Part shown: positions 53,701 to 61,633 of the stretch, in pieces
Position numbering within the stretch: the first letter of the stretch is position 1
Layout: each line of letters opens with the position of its first letter
Source of the DNA: Acidobacteriota bacterium
Lineage (GTDB): Bacteria > Acidobacteriota > Terriglobia > Terriglobales > Acidobacteriaceae
Reading direction: 5' to 3'
Length of the DNA: 64,000 nucleotides
NCBI GenBank assembly: GCA_018268755.1
Contig: JAFDVW010000007.1
Location: forward strand, 248,001-312,000
Program-made: the position numbers and the translations under genes
Notes under the pieces: model-generated
Database searches by the model: none
What the model was told of the DNA's origin: nothing
The model's input: the letters and a program-made list of their open reading frames with translations, nothing else

Positions 53701-54628
53701 GGCGGTTTTTCACGATGGGACCGCCCACCGCCGCGCCAAAAGTATTGCGAATCAGTTGCCCGGGCTTGTTCGGCAGACCGCTTTCAATCTGAGCTTGCTT
53801 GTTAAACCAGTCATTGGCCGCCCCGGCCAGGGTGCGGTTGTATTCGTAGACTGAGCCGTGTAATTGATTGGTCCCACTCTTCGAGACCAGCGAGACCTGC
53901 GCGCCGGAAGATCGGCCCGAATCGGCGTTGGCGTTGGTGGTGGTGACGCGGAATTCTTCCAGCGAATCCATGGGCACCCGCAGCGCGCCGGCAAAAGCTT
54001 CGCCCAGCAATTGATCGTTGTTATCCAGGCCATCCAGGGTCACGTTGGTCTGGTCGCTGCGCGCGCCGTTGACCGCCCCGCCGCGGGAGTCGGTCGCGGA
54101 GTTCACCTTATTTCCCACATAGGCTACGCCGGCTTGCAGGCTGAGCAACTCTACGGCATTTCTGCCTTCGGAGGGCAGCGCCTGAATCTGCCGCGAGTCG
54201 AAAGGCGTGCCGAGCGTCGCGTCCACGGTGTTCACTGCCGGAGCATCGCCGCGCACATCGACCGTGGCTTCGGTTTTTCCCACTTGTAGCAGGAAGTCGA
54301 AGGTGACCGGTGTGTTCACCAACAATGTCAGGCCTTCGCGACGTCCGCCGGCAAAGCCTCCCGCGGCTGCTTCCAGCGTGTAGCGACCCGGAGGAACCTG
54401 CAGAAACTGATACTCGCCCCGTTCATTGGTGGCCGCCGTACGGCTGAATCCGGTGGCAGGATTGCTCAGGCTTACCTGCGCGCCCGCGATGACCGCGCCG
54501 GCCTGGTCTGACACCACACCACGCAGAGAAGCCGTCGCGCCCTGGGCAAACATCAGTTGGGGAATCAAAAGGAGGAGGCAAAGCGCCGTACGCAGACAGC
54601 AATGCAAAGAACAGAGGAATTTGTCCAT
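50756..54628 (-). CDS. Oar-like TonB-dependent receptor with carboxypeptidase-regulatory domain
   Basis: A 1290-residue outer-membrane protein. Signal peptide (1-30, ending MFAQG), then a carboxypeptidase-regulatory-like domain (about 34-115, SLRGVVSDQAGAVIAGAQV), a plug domain (about 130-260, with LDGLDNNDQLLGE) and a long beta-barrel. The C-terminus RVMQFGLRYSF ends in phenylalanine, as required for barrel insertion. Such Oar-like receptors are highly expanded in acidobacteria and related soil bacteria, with mostly unknown substrates. The ATG at 54628 is chosen because the longer frame would start at TTG. Confidence 0.93.
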   Translation of the reverse strand: MDKFLCSLHCCLRTALCLLLLIPQLMFAQGATASLRGVVSDQAGAVIAGAQVSLSNPATGFSRTAATNERGEYQFLQVPPGRYTLEAAAGGFAGGRREGLTLLVNTPVTFDFLLQVGKTEATVDVRGDAPAVNTVDATLGTPFDSRQIQALPSEGRNAVELLSLQAGVAYVGNKVNSATDSRGGAVNGARSDQTNVTLDGLDNNDQLLGEAFAGALRVPMDSLEEFRVTTTNANADSGRSSGAQVSLVSKSGTNQLHGSVYEYNRTLAGAANDWFNKQAQIESGLPNKPGQLIRNTFGAAVGGPIVKNRLFFFLNYEGQRSRESVQVNRAVPSADLRQGVVSYYAEDGSVVTLQPSDIQALDQGCLSSGTCPNGNGVSAAVLDLWNGHATLPNGTPIPAFPLPNTGTSFGSDGLNILGYTFAAPQPASLNTYLTRLDLNLTKNGNHRLFLRGNLQNDRTLMAAAFPGQPASEALRANSKGIAVGYTAVPSNSVINNFRYGFVRQGLGDAGQNPFSNVGFWNLSDQISFARTTNVNVPVHQLVDDVSWTRGRHTLQFGGNWRMVNDNRYSDAQNYFYGSPHPTWLYEGGIAFTGQDLDPGNDPELPAMDPDFGYAYDAAVADVTGLIGSISAVYNQNKAGQFFPVGELVPRHFKNNEAEFYLQDSWRAKSNLQVTFGLRYTLLQTPYETSGNQVAPAPSLSSFFANRTNSMNAGEVYRPAVSFALSGQANGKAGYWEPDYKNFAPRLAFAYSPSVEEGFWKSVFGGSGKTSLRGGYGIAFDHFGIGVVNSFDRMGSFGLTTNLENPSGIQTTDCVARFVQLTTMPSGVACGGIPELPGAPTPGFPSTPPGMGENGSFAIAWGLDNAMKTPYSHVVDFSLTRELPRQFVVELSYVGRFSRRLLQEVDVAEPVNMKDPGSGMTYFEAASQLAKLAAAGTPESAVQPIAFWENLFPAAAGPAGISGSAPDIPGNPTATQNIYDLYYANSPNYIYAIQSLDAPADGVSCFPACSTLGPYAFWHDQFSSLYTWRTTGVSNYNALQATLRRHAGDLDFDFNYTYSKSLDTNSNAERVNEYENAGGSAVAWSGQVINSWNPRGLYGPSDFDTTHQINANWVYALPLGRGKFVGKNWSHLEDALFGGWQVSGLTRWTSGYPFSIASYAFSTNYEQDSRAVLVGPAPKTGLSMDGPVPNVFKDGPAASSAFRFAYPGESGQRNNLRGPGYFGVDMSLAKSWKIRESQVLRFTWDVFNVTNAVRFDVGTLNPYLLYGTTLGDFTQTLTRPRVMQFGLRYSF

Positions 54629-54745
54629 GGGGTTCGCCAAATACGAAGAAGTAGTAAGCGCAACCGTATCAAGCGAACGTTAAAGCCGGGTAAACGGAGT
54701 GTGAAAAACCGACCGGAACCCGGGGTCACACCTCATAAGAAGCCG

Positions 54746-55179
54746 CTAAAAATCTCGAGATTTGGAAAGAATTGCGCAGGAAGAGATCTCAGATAACCCT
54801 ATTCTTGCTATACCAAATATCACTAGGGCCGGCGCCGCAATTCCAAAAATGACTTGGACGGACTCTCCCAATCCTGGGCTAAAAATCCCCATAGAGACCG
54901 CGAACGGCTGCCACAGCGGTAAAGACAACAATAGCACTCGCAGAAATTTGCCAAACTTCTGTACCTCTTGAAAAGCAACAGTACGGCAGGAATCATGAGA
55001 ATCTGGTTGTGCGCAGCCGCCATTGCCGGCATGCTGACAGCAACCACGCTCAAAACGGAAACGCTTGCAAAGGCGAATGCGCGCGTGTCCGCCGCCTGCC
55101 GTCTTGCCGTCCAAAGGACATAACCCGTCACAATCAATAATATGAGCGCCGCAATTGCCCCTGCTGTCTTGCCTACCAT
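54746..55179 (-). pseudogene. frameshifted membrane-protein remnant
   Basis: Starting at 55179 (MVGKTAGAIAALILLIVTGY) the minus strand encodes hydrophobic segments and AAHNQILMIPAVLLLFKRYR. Near 54955-54970 the reading must change frame to go on with KFGKFLRVLLLSLPLWQPFA and further membrane segments to 54746. Joined, it would be about 144 residues and resembles the C-terminal part of a DUF2029/GT87-type membrane glycosyltransferase. One indel separates the halves; either a decayed gene or a sequencing error. Confidence 0.5.
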
Positions 55180-55192
55180 GATCTTTCTAAAT

Positions 55193-55603
55193 TCACGAAC
55201 AACATGCCAACGCGAAGGCCCTTCGCATAAGGTCGGCGAGTTGTTCCTCGTACTCACGGCGACGCTCTTCCGCCATAGCCCACGGGGAACCGCGCCTCCA
55301 CGGCTCTCCACCGTACTCTCTATAGGGATATCCCCAATACGTCACGCCTGGAAGCCTCAGGCACAATCCTGCCGTTGCGAAGATCACCCCATTCTGCGCA
55401 TAGAGTACCGGCACTCCGAACATATACCGGAATCGTGCATCCGGCACATAGGCGCCGAGTTCTCTGAGCCGCTCAACCAGATCAGGGTGCGTGCGAGTTT
55501 CATATCCGTCATCTGTATATCCACTTGTGGAGCCTTCCGGCACAGCGTTCTTTTTAAGGTATTGCAGAACAGAGACGTTTAGCGGATTGTCGAGCGTGTT
55601 CAC
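55193..55603 (-). CDS. uncharacterised 136-residue protein
   Basis: Starts at GTG with GAAGAAG upstream. Soluble and rich in tyrosine and arginine, with a segment YMFGVPVLYAQNGVIFATAGLCLRLP that looks like two beta strands and an ending with two cysteines. I recognise no family. Frame quality is moderate and it ends 13 bp before the remnant at 54746-55179. Confidence 0.5.
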   Translation of the reverse strand: MNTLDNPLNVSVLQYLKKNAVPEGSTSGYTDDGYETRTHPDLVERLRELGAYVPDARFRYMFGVPVLYAQNGVIFATAGLCLRLPGVTYWGYPYREYGGEPWRRGSPWAMAEERRREYEEQLADLMRRAFALACCS

Positions 55604-55753
55604 AGTCTTCTTCGAGTCGCTGTCTGACAGGTTGGGCCAGAATCACACGTGTGCGCAATTTTTCGAGCCGTTTTTCACTACAGCTCCACGGCAAGCTGCA
55701 ATTCGCGGCCAGGCTCGGCTTTTCGGCCCATCCTGCCATACCAAGGCCGCGTT

Positions 55754-57574
55754 CTATTCCTTCATTTCCGGCAAGGCCGGATCAGGGGGAATTAGGATGG
55801 ATGCGTCCCACTCCTGCCGCGGACGAAGCAGGTTCGCGGCGCTGTTCAGGCCTATGACCAGAACCTGTCCGTCGGTGATCAAGTCATGGCCGGCGATGCT
55901 GCGGTTGCTGGGCGGCATGCCTGGACGCTCCACCAGGGCCGCACCCGAGACTTTCCCGCCAAACAGCAGATCAATCCCAATTTTATTTCGCTCGCGATCG
56001 ATGTGAGGGTCAATGGCATGCGTCCACTTGGCCCCCCCTTCCAAAGCGCGGATCCCGATATCGTGGGTGGCGGCCCCCAGCCAGATCGGATGTCCTGCAA
56101 AAGTTTCTCCTCGCTGGTAAATGCGCAAGTGGTGCCGTTTCGCGAAGGTATTGTTCTGTTTTTCAAACTCCAGTTCGGGCAACTTGGAACCAAGATACAG
56201 GCTGGAGAGCGGGGCCTCGGAATAGCCGCGTTCAAACGCGGTGGCGGCAAAGGTCTTTAAGGCCGACTCCGTCGACAGGTCATGGGCGGGCAACCAGCCC
56301 GCGCTGAGAAACGCAGTGGTCACTTCGTCCTTGCTCCCGATAAACAGGATGTTGATCACGTCGGCGTCTCTTCCATCCTGGCTGGAGTTGCGTCGCGGCA
56401 GCTTCGCCACGAACTCCTCCAGGTCTTTCATATGGGCAAAGGTCGCGGGAGGAGAAGGCGGAGAAACCGGCGGCAGCCGGGTCGGCAAGGTCGCCATCAG
56501 GGTCATGTCGACTCCCTCGCGGTACTCAATCTCCCGTTTGAATTCGTGAGAGTATCCCCAGGTCGCGGCCTCGACGGCATAGCCCAAACCGGGGTATGCC
56601 AAACCCGCCACCCGTGTTCCCCAGCCGATCTTGTCCAGCTTGCTGCGGGGAAAGGCCATGCCAATTGCCAGGTTGGGTTCGATGGTTTCCCGGGCATTGT
56701 CCACATCGATAAGACGCGCGTAAATGACGGTGCGTTCTGCGTTCTCCCGCAGAACGTGGCGAAAGACCATTCCCAGCTTGGCGCGCTTGTACTGGTCGCT
56801 GGCGGGAATGGCGGAAACCACAATGCCTTCCAGGACGCTACCCGCGGGCAGGGTCATGCGATTCCCCACAAAAACCGGGGCGATGGTGACGGCTTGAATA
56901 ATGTCCCCGGGACGCGAGCGATTGCTCGCCACCGCATCCAGCAGGCGGATGCTGATCTCTCCTCCCAGGGGCAAATCAGAATGCAATTCCTCCCGGACCG
57001 CGCGGGTGTCCTGCGAATTAGCGAGGGCAGTGATGTTCTTCAGGATGGGGACGACTTCTTCGGCCACATTGGTGCCTATATTGCGTTGCGCCCCATACTC
57101 GACGAGCAAATCTCCCATGTCTCCGTTCTCGGAGAAATCCTGCATGTCGAGCACAGTGATGCCGGAAAAGTCGCGAGCATTGACGTTGATTCCGGCGGCA
57201 ATCAGCGCTTCCGCCAGCTGAAGATATGCCTCAAGCTGTTTGCCGGGCTTGGCCTGCAAGGAGCCCAGGACCGTCCAATGCAGGGCGGTCCGGCACAAGG
57301 GCGGAGGCGCCACGTTAATGCTGTCCGCCTTGGTCGCCCGCGCCTGGTCGTAAGCCTGCTTCAGCAGCTCGAGGGAATCCTTCTCCTTGGCATGATTGGC
57401 GCGGTAAATGGTGTGCAGCAGAGCGGAGCTCTGCAGCGAAGCGTCCACCTCGGCTTCCGCGGTGCTGTGCCGCAATGCCGGACTGGCCGGCATCTGCGCT
57501 TGCCGTGGCTCGTCCGCGAAAACCGGCACACTCAACAGCAACGCAATCGTGATTAAACCACGCTGGAGATTCAT
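55754..57574 (-). CDS. exported ankyrin-like / LssY C-terminal domain protein
   Basis: A 606-residue protein with a signal peptide (core 6-19, cleavage near VFADE). An ankyrin-like section (about 100-185; HWTVLGSL, INVNARDFSGITVLDM) precedes a beta-rich middle (RPGDIIQAVTIAPVFVGNRMTLPAGSVLEGIV). The LssY C-terminal domain follows (about 395-560; INILFIGSKDEVTTAFLSAGW, IWLGAATHDIGI, HAIDPHIDRERNKIG). In LssY proteins this part follows a phosphatase-like domain; here the phosphatase part is absent. The combination is unusual. Function unknown. Confidence 0.82.
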   Translation of the reverse strand: MNLQRGLITIALLLSVPVFADEPRQAQMPASPALRHSTAEAEVDASLQSSALLHTIYRANHAKEKDSLELLKQAYDQARATKADSINVAPPPLCRTALHWTVLGSLQAKPGKQLEAYLQLAEALIAAGINVNARDFSGITVLDMQDFSENGDMGDLLVEYGAQRNIGTNVAEEVVPILKNITALANSQDTRAVREELHSDLPLGGEISIRLLDAVASNRSRPGDIIQAVTIAPVFVGNRMTLPAGSVLEGIVVSAIPASDQYKRAKLGMVFRHVLRENAERTVIYARLIDVDNARETIEPNLAIGMAFPRSKLDKIGWGTRVAGLAYPGLGYAVEAATWGYSHEFKREIEYREGVDMTLMATLPTRLPPVSPPSPPATFAHMKDLEEFVAKLPRRNSSQDGRDADVINILFIGSKDEVTTAFLSAGWLPAHDLSTESALKTFAATAFERGYSEAPLSSLYLGSKLPELEFEKQNNTFAKRHHLRIYQRGETFAGHPIWLGAATHDIGIRALEGGAKWTHAIDPHIDRERNKIGIDLLFGGKVSGAALVERPGMPPSNRSIAGHDLITDGQVLVIGLNSAANLLRPRQEWDASILIPPDPALPEMKE

Positions 57575-57686
57575 GGTTCCGTCTCAGCCTCCTGGGGAGT
57601 TCATCGCGGGGGACATCCGGAGCATACCGCATCCACGCCTGGGCCAGCCGGCAAAAACGCGCCAGAACCATCGCGGCCGCCCGGCT

Positions 57687-58265
57687 TCAGTGGCCCCCAA
57701 GCTTCGTACCCGAACGGCGGCCCCGGGCCCGTACTCCATGGGATTTGAGGCGTTCCAGTTTTTCCCCGCCCCCCTGGGGACGGACCAGCACCCGGGTATT
57801 CACGCTTGTCGACATCACCAGAGATGTGGTGGTGGCCACGAATGGGGTCAGATAGTTGTCGATCAGGCGCTCCAGCTCGTCTACGGAAGAGAGTGCGACC
57901 TTCATGATGAAGGAATCGGTGCCGGTGACCCGATGACACTCCAGGACCTGTGGCAGATCGCGGCTGACTTTCATGATCCTGGGAAAAGAGTCTCCCACTA
58001 CATTGACGCGAATGAATGCAAGGACCGGATATCCCACTTTGGCGCGGTCCAGTTCGGCACCATAACCCAGGATGATTCCAGCCTCTTCCAAACGGTGGAC
58101 CCGCTCCATCACCGCCGGTGTGGAAAGCCCCACGCGCTTGCCCAGTTCGGTGAAAGGAATGCGTCCGTTGTGCTGCAATTCGTCGAGAATTTTCCAGCCG
58201 ATGGTGTCCAGCAGTTTGGAATTATCTTCGGCGGAAGGCGTGTTTTTCCTAATAGAATTCTGCAC
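57687..58265 (-). CDS. Lrp/AsnC-family transcriptional regulator
   Basis: A 192-residue regulator: an N-terminal helix-turn-helix (about 20-65, ILDELQHNGRIPFTELGKRVGLSTPAVMERVHRLEEAGII) and the RAM ligand-binding domain (about 80-150, with ECHRVTGTDSFIMKV). The C-terminal ~25 residues are extra and basic. Start is GTG. It is divergent from sdaA across about 60-100 bp, so it probably controls serine breakdown, with an amino acid as the effector. Confidence 0.92.
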   Translation of the reverse strand: MQNSIRKNTPSAEDNSKLLDTIGWKILDELQHNGRIPFTELGKRVGLSTPAVMERVHRLEEAGIILGYGAELDRAKVGYPVLAFIRVNVVGDSFPRIMKVSRDLPQVLECHRVTGTDSFIMKVALSSVDELERLIDNYLTPFVATTTSLVMSTSVNTRVLVRPQGGGEKLERLKSHGVRARGRRSGTKLGGH

Positions 58266-58363
58266 GCCACGCAGGATACCTTATCTTCCATCTTCCATCC
58301 AGCATTTGCCTTTACTAGCATAGAGTGAGCCGGCAGTTCCTGGATGCACCGGCCAACAACGCC

Positions 58364-59728
58364 ATGATCAGCATTCTTGACCTTTTCAAAATCGGCATTG
58401 GGCCCTCCAGCTCGCACACCGTGGGCCCCATGCGCGCCGCCAAACGGTTCCTGCAGGGACTGGAAGAACGGGGGCAGCTGGAGCAAGTGCGGAGCATTCA
58501 GGTCGAACTGTTCGGATCACTGGCCTTGACCGGCAAAGGCCATGGCACGGACCGAGCCATCCTGCTGGGATTGTGCGGCGAAGCCCCCGACCTGGTAATC
58601 CCCGATTCCATCGAGAGCACGATCGCACGGATTCGCCAAGAGCGCCGCATCTTTTTGCTGGGCCATCACCCGGTCCCATTCGATAGCGAGAAGCATCTGC
58701 TGTTTCACCGCCAGGAGGTCCTCCCCGGCCACTCCAACGGCATGCGATTTACCGCGGTCGATGAGGACGGCCGGGAATTGCAGCGGGAGGTCTGGTATTC
58801 GGTTGGCGGCGGATTCATCGTCGCGGAAAATGAGCAGTTCTCCATGCCCGCGGTCCCGCCTCCGGCCGTCCCTTATCCGTTCCAGACAGCGGCCGACCTA
58901 CTGCGCCTGGGCCAGGAAAACGGCCAACCGATTTGGCGAATGGTGCTGGAAAATGAGCGCGCCCTGCACCCGCAGCGCGACATCGAAGGCGCCGTAGGGC
59001 AACTGTGGCAGGCGATGAAAGACTGCACTGAGCGCGGCCTTCGCACGGAAGGAATTTTGCCGGGCGGACTGCAGGTCCGCCGCCGGGCGCCGCAACTCTA
59101 CGCCGCCCTCACTCGCACCCCGTCCTCCGATCCTCTGGCCGTGGTGGATTGGATCAACGTTTTCGCCATTGCGGTGAATGAGGAGAACGCCGCCGGCGGG
59201 CGGGTGGTGACGGCCCCCACCAATGGCGCGGCCGGTATTGTCCCCGCCGTGGCCCACTATTACGAGAAGTTTTCTCCGGGCGCGTCCCCCGCCGGCATTT
59301 TGCATTACTTCCTCACCGCCGGCGCCATTGGCATCCTGTACAAGGAGAACGCTTCCATTTCGGGATCGGAAGTCGGCTGCCAGGGAGAAGTAGGAGTGGC
59401 CTGTTCCATGGCGGCGGCCGGTCTGGCGGCCGCGCTGGGCGCGAGCAACGAGCAGGTGGAGCACGCGGCCGAAATTGCCATGGAACACAACCTGGGGATG
59501 ACCTGTGATCCCATCGGCGGCCTGGTGCAGATCCCCTGCATCGAGCGCAACGCCATTGGCGCCGTTAAGGCAGTCAACGCCACCCGCATGGCGATGAACG
59601 AAGCTGGAGACCACAAGGTTTCGCTCGACCAGGTGATTCGCACCATGCGCGAGACCGGACGGGACATGCAATCGCGTTATAAAGAGACTTCTCTGGCTGG
59701 GCTGGCTGTACACGTGGTCGAGTGCTAA
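58364..59728 (+). CDS. sdaA: L-serine ammonia-lyase (iron-sulfur type)
   Basis: SdaA converts L-serine to pyruvate and ammonia using a [4Fe-4S] cluster. The 454-residue protein starts [23 protein letters not shown], the family hallmark, and holds both the beta and alpha regions in one chain. Cluster cysteines are in [16 protein letters not shown] and [18 protein letters not shown] 13 codons upstream (58325) is an alternative start; neither has a clear ribosome site, and the message may be leaderless. An APC permease follows 200 bp downstream. Confidence 0.94.
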   Translation: MISILDLFKIGIGPSSSHTVGPMRAAKRFLQGLEERGQLEQVRSIQVELFGSLALTGKGHGTDRAILLGLCGEAPDLVIPDSIESTIARIRQERRIFLLGHHPVPFDSEKHLLFHRQEVLPGHSNGMRFTAVDEDGRELQREVWYSVGGGFIVAENEQFSMPAVPPPAVPYPFQTAADLLRLGQENGQPIWRMVLENERALHPQRDIEGAVGQLWQAMKDCTERGLRTEGILPGGLQVRRRAPQLYAALTRTPSSDPLAVVDWINVFAIAVNEENAAGGRVVTAPTNGAAGIVPAVAHYYEKFSPGASPAGILHYFLTAGAIGILYKENASISGSEVGCQGEVGVACSMAAAGLAAALGASNEQVEHAAEIAMEHNLGMTCDPIGGLVQIPCIERNAIGAVKAVNATRMAMNEAGDHKVSLDQVIRTMRETGRDMQSRYKETSLAGLAVHVVEC

Positions 59729-59925
59729 GACCGCAACTTGCTGTCAGCATCTGATGCGGCTCGACCTGTCGTGCGCTCGCGCTTTTCATTTTCCCTTTCG
59801 CCCGCCTTACTTGTAACTCTTTCGACTCTGCATTAAGCTGACCGGACTCACCGGGGATTCCGGTATGGCACAAAAAGCTTCTTCAGGAAAACAAACCACC
59901 AGGCGCGCAACGTCAGGAGACCCGC

Positions 59926-61281
59926 ATGAGCGACAGCGTAATTGCACAGAAATCACCGGTACCGGCTGAGCAAGGTCCGGTTTCGCTGGCGCGGGAACTT
60001 ACGTTCTCCGATGGCGTGGCGTTGGTGGTGGGCATTGTGATCGGCTCGGGAATTTTCCTGGTGCCCGCCGGCGTGGCGCAGCAGTTGCACTCGGTGAGCG
60101 CGGGGCTCTCCATTTGGATTGTGGGCGGCGTGCTGAGCTTCTTCGGCGCGCTTTCCATCGCCGAATTGGCCTCCGCCTTCCCCGGCGCGGGCGGCCTCTA
60201 TGTTTATTTGCGCGAGGCTTACGGACGAGGTACGGCTTTTGTCTATGGCTGGGCGCTGCTTTCCATGATTCAAAGTGGAAGCATCGCGACCCTGGCCGTG
60301 GCTTTCGGCTTGTATAGCGGGCAAGTTTTTGGCCTGACGCCGGCACGGCAGAAGATGGCATCCATTGCCTGCATTGCCGCGCTGACCCTGTTGAATTCCT
60401 TTGGCGTCCGTCATGGCAAATACACGCAGAACGTGGCGACCGTGTGCAAGACCGGCGGATTGATTCTGTTGATCGGGCTCTTGGTGGCGCGTGGCCACTG
60501 GGGCACACTGCAAGCGCATTTCGTCACCAGCGAACCCTTTCACCTTTTGCCCTATGGCGTGGCGTTGGTCGCGGTGCTTTGGGCATACGAGGGATGGCAT
60601 TGTGTTTCCTTCGCCGCCGGAGAATTCAAGAACACCAACCGCGACCTTCCCCGGGCCCTGGCGTGGGGAAGCTTTGTCGTGGCGGCCATCTATGTGCTGG
60701 CCAACATCGCCTACTATCTGGTGCTCTCGCCGCTCCAGCTGCAAAATTCCGACCGGGCGGCGGCCGCGGCGGTCAGCAGCGTTTACGGAGCTGGCGCGAC
60801 CATCTTCATCTCGCTGGTGATATTGATTTCGATTCTGGGCGCGACCAATGGCATGGTGCTCACCGGCGCGCGCGTGTACTACGCGATGGCCCAGGACAAA
60901 GTATTCTTTCCACAATTTCAAAAACTGCATTCCCGCTATCGCACGCCGGTGCTGGCGCTTACCCTGCAAGGCATTTGGGCTTCGGTGCTTACCCTGGCCG
61001 GCTCCTTTCAGGAGCTTTTTACCTATGTGATTTTCACGGCCTGGATCTTTTATGGATTGACGGTGGCTGCCGTGATCGTAATGCGCAAGAAAGCGCCGGC
61101 AATCCTTCGCAGCTTTCGGGTTCCCGCCTATCCTTGGGTGCCGCTGCTTTTTGTCGTGGCGGCTTTGGGCATTGCCCTGAGCACGATGGTGAACAACCCG
61201 TCGCATGCGGCCATGGGCCTGGGATTGGTCCTGTTAGGACTCCCCATCTACCTATTGTTCAACTTCTTCAATCGCCGCTAA
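59926..61281 (+). CDS. APC-superfamily amino acid permease
   Basis: A 451-residue inner-membrane transporter with about 12 helices. The first helix carries the substrate-binding GIVIGSGIFLVPAGVA. The later RGTAFVYGWALL and ALAWGSFVVAAIYVLANIAYYL fit the LAT/YfnA-like branch of APC, exchangers or H+ symporters for neutral amino acids. Together with Lrp and SdaA it suggests uptake and use of serine or similar amino acids. CAGGAG eight bases before the ATG. Confidence 0.9.
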   Translation: MSDSVIAQKSPVPAEQGPVSLARELTFSDGVALVVGIVIGSGIFLVPAGVAQQLHSVSAGLSIWIVGGVLSFFGALSIAELASAFPGAGGLYVYLREAYGRGTAFVYGWALLSMIQSGSIATLAVAFGLYSGQVFGLTPARQKMASIACIAALTLLNSFGVRHGKYTQNVATVCKTGGLILLIGLLVARGHWGTLQAHFVTSEPFHLLPYGVALVAVLWAYEGWHCVSFAAGEFKNTNRDLPRALAWGSFVVAAIYVLANIAYYLVLSPLQLQNSDRAAAAAVSSVYGAGATIFISLVILISILGATNGMVLTGARVYYAMAQDKVFFPQFQKLHSRYRTPVLALTLQGIWASVLTLAGSFQELFTYVIFTAWIFYGLTVAAVIVMRKKAPAILRSFRVPAYPWVPLLFVVAALGIALSTMVNNPSHAAMGLGLVLLGLPIYLLFNFFNRR

Positions 61282-61511
61282 ATCTTTGCCACTTCCTGGG
61301 ACCAGGGCCTTCCCCCGGAGTCTTCCCGCCCGGGGAACGGCGGGGTTCGCCAGGGGAGAACGCCCTCAGCACGATTTTTCTTATCGATAGAACATAAAAA
61401 TTCAATTGGAAACAGGTGTTTCTATGGGGCAAGCGCTTGAATTTCCTCGCTCTTAACGGATATTGCTGCAATTTTAGCCTTATTCAACGGTTTTCGGCCT
61501 CCATTATGGGC

Positions 61512-61540
61512 TTGACAAGCGCGACCTGCAATTCTTAAAG
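61512..61540 (+). promoter_or_regulatory. sigma-70 promoter of second TonB receptor gene
   Basis: TTGACA (61512-61517), exact 17-bp spacer, TTAAAG (61535-61540); with 18 bp the -10 would be TAAAGT. The start codon is about 90 bp downstream. The rest of the gap 61282-61511 shows nothing I can name. Confidence 0.6.
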
Positions 61541-61557
61541 TTTGCGGGACTTCCACA

Positions 61558-61579
61558 AACTGAAACGTGGGTTTCAGTT
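61558..61579 (+). promoter_or_regulatory. 9-bp inverted repeat in the 5' leader
   Basis: AACTGAAAC (61558-61566) and GTTTCAGTT (61571-61579) around GTGG, 18 bp downstream of the -10. Could be an operator or an mRNA leader hairpin. Confidence 0.5.
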
Positions 61580-61633
61580 CAGTCGTGTTCGGCCACTTTC
61601 CGGAAGCGCCCATCTAGAGGCAGGAGAAAAATA

